Assembly (NCBI GenBank): GCA_905236315.1
Contig: CAJOPO010000156.1
Span: 1-12,577, forward strand
Source: an uncultured Treponema sp.
GTDB taxonomy: Bacteria; Spirochaetota; Spirochaetia; Treponematales; Treponemataceae
Direction: 5' to 3'
Length of the DNA: 12,577 nt
Part shown: positions 1-4,836 of the stretch, in pieces
How the letters are laid out: every line of letters begins with the position of its first letter
Position numbering within the stretch: the first letter of the stretch is position 1
Made by a program: the position numbers and the translations under genes
The notes under the pieces: generated by a model
Database searches by the model: none
What the model was told of the DNA's origin: nothing
The model's input: the letters and a program-made list of their open reading frames with translations, nothing else

Positions 1-1
1 G

Positions 2-211
2 ATTTTACCATATTTACCCACAATTTTCAGCGAAAGGCCTAAATTCCTTTATATGACGCAAGTTCAAAGCAAGTCAAAAAAGATTGCTATAGTTGCAACT
101 GCAAGGAAGCTTGCAGAATTGATGTACACAATATTGAAAAATGGTACATCGTATGAAAAAAGGGCTTCCACCACTGTTTCACAATTAGTGGCAGAAGCGT
201 TAACAGCGTAA
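2..211 (+). CDS. IS110-family transposase, C-terminal fragment (5' end outside window)
   Basis: An open frame enters at base 2 and ends at the TAA at 209-211, giving 69 residues with no start in view. The stretch KKIAIVATARKLAELMYTIL, followed by KNGTSYE, is the typical C-terminal end of IS110/IS116/IS902 (Transposase_20) transposases, where a basic helix of the form K-x-A-x-V-A-x-A-R-K-L precedes the stop. These enzymes carry a RuvC-like DEDD domain and a C-terminal serine-containing domain, and are guided by a structured RNA encoded in the element. The first 18 or so residues are less family-like, so the gene may be degraded upstream. Whether it is intact cannot be judged from this window. 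The element's right end should lie within the following 50-70 bases. Confidence 0.6.
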   Translation: MLPYLPTIFSERPKFLYMTQVQSKSKKIAIVATARKLAELMYTILKNGTSYEKRASTTVSQLVAEALTA

Positions 212-278
212 TTTTATGGAATCAGGCTCTCATGGTCTTGACAAATATCATAGGAATTCTACCAAGGGGGAACGTACC

Positions 279-361
279 GACGTGTACACGTCACCCCCAC
301 CGACGTATACACGTCGCACACACTGACGTGTATACGTCACTCATACCGATGTGAATAGGTA
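279..361. repeat. Tandem 14-bp palindromes at exact 23-bp period (4 units, last degenerate)
   Basis: Units start at 279, 302, 325 and 348. Unit 1, GACGTGTACACGTC, is a perfect palindrome. Unit 2, GACGTATACACGTC, and unit 3, GACGTGTATACGTC, are exact reverse complements of each other and are palindromic apart from R/Y positions. Unit 4, GATGTGAATAGGTA, matches unit 1 at 9 of 14 positions. The 9-nt spacers differ in sequence but have identical length, and each unit is preceded by ACC or ACT. A 23-nt period is not a multiple of three, so this is not a protein repeat. The run is much richer in G+C than its surroundings. It ends about 10 bp upstream of the candidate thrS -35 box. It looks like an operator array or a target site for a palindrome-recognising mobile element. 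Confidence 0.85.
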
Positions 362-371
362 GATTCCCATA

Positions 372-400
372 TTGCAATACTTTTTAAAAGATATTATGCT
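372..400 (+). promoter_or_regulatory. Candidate sigma70-type promoter for thrS
   Basis: TTGCAA (372-377) and TATGCT (395-400) are separated by 17 bp, each matching 4 of 6 consensus bases. Transcription would start near 407 and leave a leader of about 65 nt. A second -10-like TAGAAT at 417-422 has no convincing -35. No T-box or other tRNA-sensing leader is visible. Confidence 0.4.
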
Positions 401-472
401 AAAACATACTATTGTATAGAATAGACCTGTCATGCAGGTGCTAAAAAAATATATAAAATTAAGGTGAACTAT

Positions 473-2230
473 ATGGCTGTTGATGAAAAATTACAGACTA
501 TACGTCATAGTTGTGCACACGTTATGGCACAGGCTGTCTTATCCCTCTTTCCTAATGCAAAAATTGCTATAGGACCTGCCATAGATAATGGCTTTTATTA
601 TGATTTTGAATTTTCTGATGACCACAAATTAACAGAAAATGATTTCCCTGCTATAGAAAAAGAAATGCGCCGCATACTTTCGCAGCCTCATGACTTTATT
701 CGCAAAGAAGTATCTAAAGAAGAAGCCTTAAAGTTGTTTGTGGGGCAGCCATATAAAATTGAGCTAATAAATGACCTTCCTCAAGATGCTGTTATAACTA
801 CATATACACAAGACACATTCACAGACCTATGTAGAGGTCCTCATGTTGCTTCTACAAAAGAGATAAATGCACAAAGCTTTAAGCTCACAAAGGTTGCAGG
901 AGCTTACTGGCGCGGAGATGCCAGCCGCACAATGCTTACTCGCATTTATGCAGTGTGCTTTGCTAAACCTAATGACTTAAAAGACTACCTAAAGATGATG
1001 GAAGAGGCAGAAAAGAGAGACCACAGAAAGTTAGGCGTACAAATGGATTTATTCCACTTAGACGGAGAAGACCCAGGTCAGATTTTCTGGCATCCTAACG
1101 GCTGGTCTATGTATGTAACCTTGCAAGACTATATGCGCAAAAAGGTTACTGATGATGGATATTTGGAAGTAAATACGCCCGCTATTATGCCTCGCACTCT
1201 ATGGGAGCGCAGTGGACACTGGGGGCATTATCAGCAGAATATGTTTGTTACAGAAAGTGAAAAACGCCTATTTGCTGTAAAGCCTATGAACTGTCCTGGA
1301 GCACTAGAAATATTTAAGAGCCGTTTAAGAAGTTATAAAGACCTTCCTTTACGCCTTGCAGAGTTTGGACACTGTGTGCGAAACGAGCCTAGTGGTACCT
1401 TGCATGGAATTATGCGTGTACGTGGTTTTGTTCAAGACGATGCTCATATTATATGTACAGAAGACCAAATAGAAGCAGAGGTAAGTAAGTTCTGTAGACT
1501 TTTGCTTGATGTGTATAAAGACTTTGGCTTTGATAAAAACTTACTTGTAAAACTTTCTACTATGCCAGATGACCACGTAGGTGATGAAGCTACTTGGCAG
1601 CATGCAGAAAAGGCATTAGGAGATGCTTGTAAGAGCGCAGGCATGGAATACGAAATCCAGCCTAAGGAAGGAGCCTTTTATGGGCCTAAACTTGAATTTA
1701 CCCTTATAGACGCTATTGGTAGACAGTGGCAGTGTGGCACAATTCAGCTAGACTACCAGTTACCTAGTGCAGAACGCTTAGACGCAGAATATATAGGACG
1801 CGATAACAAAAAACATCACCCTGTAATGTTACACCGTGCAGTGTTGGGGTCTTTAGAGCGTTTTATGGGCATACTTATAGAAAACTATGCAGGTGCTTTC
1901 CCTGCTTGGTTGCACTTTGAACAGGTTGCCGTAGTTCCTGTTTCTTCTGACTTTAATGATTATGCACAAAAGGTGTCTACTTCCCTAAGGGCATCTGGCA
2001 TAAGAGCGAATGCTTACACTGATGATGACAATATGAAGTCTAAGATAAAGACCATTTCTTCTGAACACAAAACTCCTTATATTCTTGTAGTTGGCGCAAA
2101 AGAGAAGGAAGAAAAAAGCGTTACTTGTCGCTTTAGATTCAGTAGTCAGATTCCTCAGCGCAGCTTTAAGCTAGAAGAATTCCGTGATTATGTTTTAGAC
2201 AAGGTAAATACTCATTTTAATGGAATATAG
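473..2230 (+). CDS. thrS: Threonyl-tRNA synthetase lacking the TGS domain
   Basis: Cytoplasmic enzyme that charges tRNA-Thr with threonine using ATP. The ATG at 473 is preferred over an in-frame GTG at 464, because AAGGTG (461-466) is then a Shine-Dalgarno six bases upstream; this gives 585 residues. The roughly 60-residue N-terminal TGS domain of the E. coli enzyme (642 residues) is absent, and the protein opens directly in the editing domain: His12/His16 (HSCAH) and Cys120/His124 (DLCRGPH) form the editing site for mischarged Ser-tRNA. The class II catalytic core has zinc ligands Cys274 (MNCPG), His325 (QDDAH) and His454 (MLHRA), motif 2 at 303-311 (RNEPSGTLH) and motif 3 around 459-463 (GSLERF region). 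The anticodon-binding domain runs from about 484 to 585. It stands alone, apparently ending at hairpins downstream. TGS-less forms of about 580 residues are, from memory, usual in spirochaetes. Confidence 0.97.
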   Translation: MAVDEKLQTIRHSCAHVMAQAVLSLFPNAKIAIGPAIDNGFYYDFEFSDDHKLTENDFPAIEKEMRRILSQPHDFIRKEVSKEEALKLFVGQPYKIELINDLPQDAVITTYTQDTFTDLCRGPHVASTKEINAQSFKLTKVAGAYWRGDASRTMLTRIYAVCFAKPNDLKDYLKMMEEAEKRDHRKLGVQMDLFHLDGEDPGQIFWHPNGWSMYVTLQDYMRKKVTDDGYLEVNTPAIMPRTLWERSGHWGHYQQNMFVTESEKRLFAVKPMNCPGALEIFKSRLRSYKDLPLRLAEFGHCVRNEPSGTLHGIMRVRGFVQDDAHIICTEDQIEAEVSKFCRLLLDVYKDFGFDKNLLVKLSTMPDDHVGDEATWQHAEKALGDACKSAGMEYEIQPKEGAFYGPKLEFTLIDAIGRQWQCGTIQLDYQLPSAERLDAEYIGRDNKKHHPVMLHRAVLGSLERFMGILIENYAGAFPAWLHFEQVAVVPVSSDFNDYAQKVSTSLRASGIRANAYTDDDNMKSKIKTISSEHKTPYILVVGAKEKEEKSVTCRFRFSSQIPQRSFKLEEFRDYVLDKVNTHFNGI

Positions 2231-2284
2231 AAAAACTCTGTTCGTGTTGCCTGAGTAAGTGGCAAATGTAAATAATTACAGCAC

Positions 2285-2314
2285 ACACATTCGTAGCAAG
2301 GCTTGCGAATGTGT
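2285..2314 (+). terminator. Hairpin downstream of thrS
   Basis: ACACATTCG (2285-2293) pairs perfectly with CGAATGTGT (2306-2314) around a 12-nt loop that contains a further AGC/GCT pairing. No T-tract follows directly. It probably acts together with the next hairpin, or is part of an RNA 3' end. Confidence 0.35.
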
Positions 2315-2320
2315 CGTGTA

Positions 2321-2340
2321 GAGGGCTAGCCCTCGATTTT
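2321..2340 (+). terminator. Candidate thrS terminator (palindrome plus short T-run)
   Basis: GAGGGCTAGCCCTC (2321-2334) is a perfect palindrome able to form a 5-bp GC-rich stem with a CTAG loop. It is followed by GATTTT, a short T-tract about 105 nt after the thrS stop. The T-tract lies within the 8-bp sequence duplicated by the adjacent mobile element. Confidence 0.45.
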
Positions 2341-2341
2341 A

Positions 2342-2506
2342 GAAGGTGTTACGAAATGTATGCTATATTCAGCAAGTCATTCTGAATGAAGTGAAGAATC
2401 TATCGAATCTTAGCGGAAATCTGCGAGATTCGCAGATTTTTCGCTGGCAACGCCTATTGCTCAAAATGACGGTTGAAAGTTTTGGCATACTTTCTGTAAC
2501 ACCACC
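2342..2506. mobile_element. 165-bp MITE-like element with inverted ends and 8-bp target duplication
   Basis: The ends are imperfect inverted repeats. The left end, GGTGTTACGAAATGTATGC (2345-2363), matches the reverse complement of 2485-2503, GGTGTTACAGAAAGTATGC, at 16 of 19 positions. Three further bases outside each repeat (2342-2344 and 2504-2506) bring the element up to an 8-bp direct repeat, CGATTTTA, at 2334-2341 and 2507-2514, the expected trace of insertion. There is no transposase inside, and the interior is a nested, largely self-complementary sequence. Eight-bp duplications are typical of several families, including IS256, IS1595, IS6 and ISL3; the parent cannot be named from this copy. 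The 74-codon reading frame across it is a by-product of the repeat. Confidence 0.7.
2376..2470. repeat. Nested inverted repeat, 'VILNEVKNL'-type intergenic repeat
   Basis: It begins GTCATTCTGA (2376-2385) and ends TCAAAATGAC (2461-2470), inverted copies with 9 of 10 matching. Inside, AAATCTGCGA (2417-2426) pairs with TCGCAGATTT (2430-2439) around a GAT loop, and AGCG/CGCT (2412-2415/2442-2445) extends the stem. The left part resembles the widespread repeat GTCATTCTGAACGAAGTGAA, whose translation produces the spurious 'VILNEVKNL' peptides seen in many genome annotations (recalled, not searched). It may be the core of the surrounding element, or a separate repeat captured within it. Confidence 0.65.
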
Positions 2507-2606
2507 CGATTTTATAATCCTCAGATTAAATCCTCCAGTTTCCTTTTCGCTGTTTTTTATGGGAGTATAGTGTAAAATTGATTTCCATGGCGGGCACTCC
2601 TTGTAC

Positions 2607-2634
2607 TTGACATTTATGTAAGAATATATATAAT
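2607..2634 (+). promoter_or_regulatory. Consensus sigma70-type promoter of the zur-znuCB operon
   Basis: TTGACA (2607-2612) and TATAAT (2629-2634) are both perfect consensus hexamers with a 16-bp spacer. The start point should fall near 2641. This is the strongest promoter in the window, as expected for a promoter held in check by a repressor. Confidence 0.85.
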
Positions 2635-2635
2635 T

Positions 2636-2650
2636 TGAAAATGATTTTTA
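2636..2650. promoter_or_regulatory. Candidate Fur-family (Zur) operator
   Basis: TGAAAATGATTTTTA fits the 7-1-7 inverted-repeat pattern of Fur-family boxes (TGATAAT-N-ATTATCA) at 11 of 14 arm positions. It begins two bases after the -10 box and covers the expected start point, so bound repressor would block RNA polymerase. It sits directly in front of a Fur-family gene, which suggests autoregulation. The region is AT-rich, so chance similarity is possible. Confidence 0.5.
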
Positions 2651-2671
2651 TATTTAGGTGGTGATGTATAA

Positions 2672-3094
2672 ATGGAATCCATAAAGGCTCCGTATAAAAC
2701 AAAACAGCAAGATTTGCTTTTGTCTTATTTGGAAAGCATAAAAGGTAAACATTTTACAGTAGAAGATGTTAGAGAACATTTTGCTTCAAAAAACTCTTCT
2801 ATAGGGGTTGCTACTATATATCGCCATTTAGAAAAACTTGTAGCAAACGGCACTGTAAATAAATATATAATAGATGAAACTTCTGCTGCTTGTTTTGAAT
2901 ATTTAGGTAATGACGCTTGTCATAGAGATGTTCCCCATTTTCATCTTAAATGTAGCAAATGTGGAACCTTAATTCATTTGGAATGTGAAGAACTTTTACA
3001 GATTCAAGAACATTTGATGAAAGAACATGGTTTTATGCTAGATTCCTTTCGTACTGTTTTCTATGGTACATGTTCTAAATGTGCTGGTAAGTAA
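2672..3094 (+). CDS. zur: Fur-family metalloregulator, probably zinc-responsive Zur
   Basis: Cytoplasmic dimeric repressor of 140 residues, the usual Fur length. The N-terminal winged helix carries the recognition helix SIGVATIYRHLEKL (43-56). The C-terminal dimerisation domain holds two CxxC pairs, Cys94/Cys97 and Cys134/Cys137, the structural zinc site. Cys83, His89 and His91 precede it with the spacing of the regulatory zinc site of Streptomyces Zur (Cys79/His85/His87, recalled), and Glu69 is near the expected acidic ligand. This favours Zur over Fur or PerR, and the downstream ABC genes of the zinc/manganese type agree. Start: ATG 2672 with GGTGG (2657-2661) ten bases upstream. It is first in an operon, 48 nt before the ATPase gene, behind a strong promoter with a Fur-type box. 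An Mn- or Fe-sensing role is not excluded. Confidence 0.82.
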   Translation: MESIKAPYKTKQQDLLLSYLESIKGKHFTVEDVREHFASKNSSIGVATIYRHLEKLVANGTVNKYIIDETSAACFEYLGNDACHRDVPHFHLKCSKCGTLIHLECEELLQIQEHLMKEHGFMLDSFRTVFYGTCSKCAGK

Positions 3095-3142
3095 GGATTT
3101 TTAAAGGGTAGGCGAGTTTTGCACGAGACTCTGAGGGGTAAA

Positions 3143-3850
3143 ATGAACAAAGTATTAGAGTGTAAAGACATTACACTAGGTTATGGAAATAAGGTCGTAG
3201 CTAACGGAATAAATTTTTCTGTGTATGAAGGAGATTATCTTTGTATAGTTGGAGAAAATGGTGCTGGTAAGTCTACACTTATAAAGACTTTGCTAGGATT
3301 ACAAAAACAACTAAGCGGCACTATTACGGCAGGACAGGGCTTTACTCGCACAGGCATTGGCTACCTACCTCAGCAAACTCTTGTGCAAAAAGATTTCCCT
3401 GCTACTGTAGAAGAAATCGTTCTTTCTGGTTGCCAAAATCGTCTCCCCTTAATTCCTTTTTATAGCAAAAAAGATAAAGAACGCGCTCTACAGGCAATGA
3501 AAATGCTTGAAATAGCAAATCTAAAAAAGAGATGTTATAGAGAACTTTCTGGTGGACAGCAACAAAGAGTTCTTTTAGCGCGTGCCTTGTGTGCAGCAGA
3601 CAATGTTCTTTTGTTAGATGAACCTGTTACAGGCTTAGACCCTTCTGTAACAGAAGAGTTATATTCCATTATTCAAAATCTAAATAAAAAGGGAATGACT
3701 ATTATAATGGTAACCCATGATGTAAAAGCGGCCTTAGATTATTCCCGCCATGTTTTATATATAGGAAAAGAACACTTCTGGGGAGAGCGAGATGCCTTTG
3801 CAAATGGCATGCTTACAAAGCGTTTTTCGTTAAGGGGTGTAACTGCATAA
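3143..3850 (+). CDS. znuC: Zinc/manganese ABC transporter ATP-binding protein (ZnuC type)
   Basis: The nucleotide-binding subunit powers metal import through the adjacent membrane protein. The ATG at 3143 is chosen because GAGGGG (3133-3138) lies four bases upstream; a TTG at 3119 would add eight atypical residues without a ribosome site. The product is 235 residues. Walker A is GENGAGKST (37-45), the Q-loop is LPQQ (75-78), the signature is LSGGQQQR (135-142), Walker B is VLLLDEP (155-161), the D-loop is GLD (164-166) and the switch histidine is His192. All catalytic elements are intact. The TAA overlaps the ATG of the permease gene by one base (TAATG), so translation is coupled. Placement between a Zur-like regulator and an ABC-3 permease points to zinc, though family members also move manganese or iron. 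Confidence 0.9.
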   Translation: MNKVLECKDITLGYGNKVVANGINFSVYEGDYLCIVGENGAGKSTLIKTLLGLQKQLSGTITAGQGFTRTGIGYLPQQTLVQKDFPATVEEIVLSGCQNRLPLIPFYSKKDKERALQAMKMLEIANLKKRCYRELSGGQQQRVLLARALCAADNVLLLDEPVTGLDPSVTEELYSIIQNLNKKGMTIIMVTHDVKAALDYSRHVLYIGKEHFWGERDAFANGMLTKRFSLRGVTA

Positions 3851-4701
3851 TGGAGTCTATTAATACTATAATAGAGTACATGCAGTATGATTTTGTTCGT
3901 TACGCGCTTATTACTGGTGTACTTATAGCCTTATGTTCCTCTTTGCTAGGAGTTACCCTTGTGTTAAGACGTTTTTCTTATATAGGAGATGGGCTTTCTC
4001 ATGTAGCATTTGGGGCTATGGCAGTAGCGGCTGTAATAGGTCTTAGTGATGAAATGTTACTGGTGCTACCTGTTACGATTATTTGCGCTGTATTGCTTTT
4101 AAGCGGAGGACAAAACAGAAAGATAAACGGAGATGCTGCCATAGCTATGCTTTCTGTTGGAGCACTTGCAATAGGATATTTGCTTTTAAATATTTATAAT
4201 CCTTCGGCAAATCTTGCAGGGGATGTTTGTAGCACTTTATTTGGTTCTACATCCATACTAACCCTTTCTTCAGCAGAGGTTATATTAAGCATAGTGCTTT
4301 CTGTGGTTGTAGTAACAGCTTTTATATTCTTATATAATAAACTTTTTGCAGTTACCTTTGATGAAACCTTTGCGCGTGCGTCTGGAACTAATGCTCGCTT
4401 ATATAATTTAATCTTAGCTATTATCATTGCAATTATTATAGTTTTAGCCATGAATTTAGTAGGTTCTCTTCTTATATCTGCTCTAGTAATCTTCCCTGCC
4501 ATGTCTGCAATGAGACTATGCAAAAGTTTTAGAAGCGTTACAATTTGCTCTACAATTATTTCTGTCTTATGTGCCTTTTTTGGCATAATACTTTCCATAT
4601 TAAAGGGAACCCCTGTTGGAGCTACTATAGTAGCAATGGACATGCTTGTATTTGTCTGCTCCATGATAATTTCTTCCATAAACAGTAGACTATCAAGATA
4701 A
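3850..4701 (+). CDS. znuB: Zinc/manganese ABC transporter permease (ZnuB type, ABC-3 family)
   Basis: Inner-membrane channel subunit of 283 residues, of typical family length, with about eight or nine hydrophobic segments spread from residue 17 to near the C-terminus. Family features include LVLRRFSYIGDGLSHVAFGA (37-56), a cytoplasmic coupling region near FDETFARASG, and VGSLLISALVIFPA in a late membrane segment. It would dimerise and pair with two copies of the preceding ATPase. Translation is coupled by the one-base overlap. The gene for the periplasmic or lipoprotein metal-binding subunit (ZnuA/TroA) is neither downstream nor upstream in this window, so it must lie elsewhere if the transporter works as usual. 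This is the last gene of the operon, followed by imperfect hairpins. Confidence 0.9.
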   Translation: MESINTIIEYMQYDFVRYALITGVLIALCSSLLGVTLVLRRFSYIGDGLSHVAFGAMAVAAVIGLSDEMLLVLPVTIICAVLLLSGGQNRKINGDAAIAMLSVGALAIGYLLLNIYNPSANLAGDVCSTLFGSTSILTLSSAEVILSIVLSVVVVTAFIFLYNKLFAVTFDETFARASGTNARLYNLILAIIIAIIIVLAMNLVGSLLISALVIFPAMSAMRLCKSFRSVTICSTIISVLCAFFGIILSILKGTPVGATIVAMDMLVFVCSMIISSINSRLSR

Positions 4702-4723
4702 TGAATATTCTTGGCGAAAATCA

Positions 4724-4771
4724 GTTTTACAGGGACTTCCCTAAAAACACGGGGGCAAGGGCACTCCCTTG
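4724..4771 (+). terminator. Two adjacent hairpins after znuB, possible terminator
   Basis: GTTTT-AC-AGGGA (4724-4735) can pair with TCCCT-A-AAAAC (4738-4748), a 10-bp stem with a small bulge. CAAGGG (4756-4761) pairs with CCCTTG (4766-4771) around CACT. Neither is followed by a T-run, so intrinsic termination would be weak. The position between two transcription units is the main support. Confidence 0.3.
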
Positions 4772-4821
4772 AAGATATTCGTATAATAGATTCAATAATT
4801 GTTTTAAATAATTAATTATTA

Positions 4822-4830
4822 TGCTATAAT
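4822..4830 (+). promoter_or_regulatory. Extended -10 promoter giving a leaderless mRNA for the permease-kinase
   Basis: TGCTATAAT is a perfect extended -10 element (TG-N-TATAAT). No -35 lies at 16-18 bp; TTGTTT at 4799-4804 is 20 bp upstream. The start point should be at about 4836-4838, which coincides with the ATG at 4837. There is no Shine-Dalgarno in front of that ATG. Confidence 0.6.
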
Positions 4831-4836
4831 TAGCGT

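Noticed and set aside
238..243. TTGACA as a -35 box after the IS fragment
   Set aside because: No -10 hexamer lies at 15-19 bp; it may belong to the IS right end.
279..361. CRISPR array
   Set aside because: Repeats are 14-nt palindromes with 9-nt spacers, far too short, and no cas genes are present.
464..472. GTG start three codons upstream for thrS
   Set aside because: Its GTG overlaps the Shine-Dalgarno AAGGTG that serves the ATG at 473, and no ribosome site precedes it.
2346..2570. 74-codon open frame containing VILNEVKNL
   Set aside because: It lies almost wholly on the MITE-like repeat, starts in its inverted end, and its peptide is the known spurious translation of such repeats.
2591..2603. 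GGGCACTCC shared with 4759-4767
   Set aside because: Only nine bases with a similar edge; too short to call a repeat without other copies.
3119..3142. TTG start eight codons upstream for znuC
   Set aside because: The added residues are not family-like and include the GAGGGG ribosome site of the ATG at 3143.
4194..4679. 161-codon open frame on the - strand
   Set aside because: Fully antisense to the well-supported znuB permease, with no ribosome site or recognisable domain.
4701..4772. 23-codon frame starting at an ATG that overlaps the znuB stop (TAATG)
   Set aside because: The overlap mimics the znuC-znuB junction, but there is no ribosome site and the frame runs through the intergenic hairpins; probably chance.
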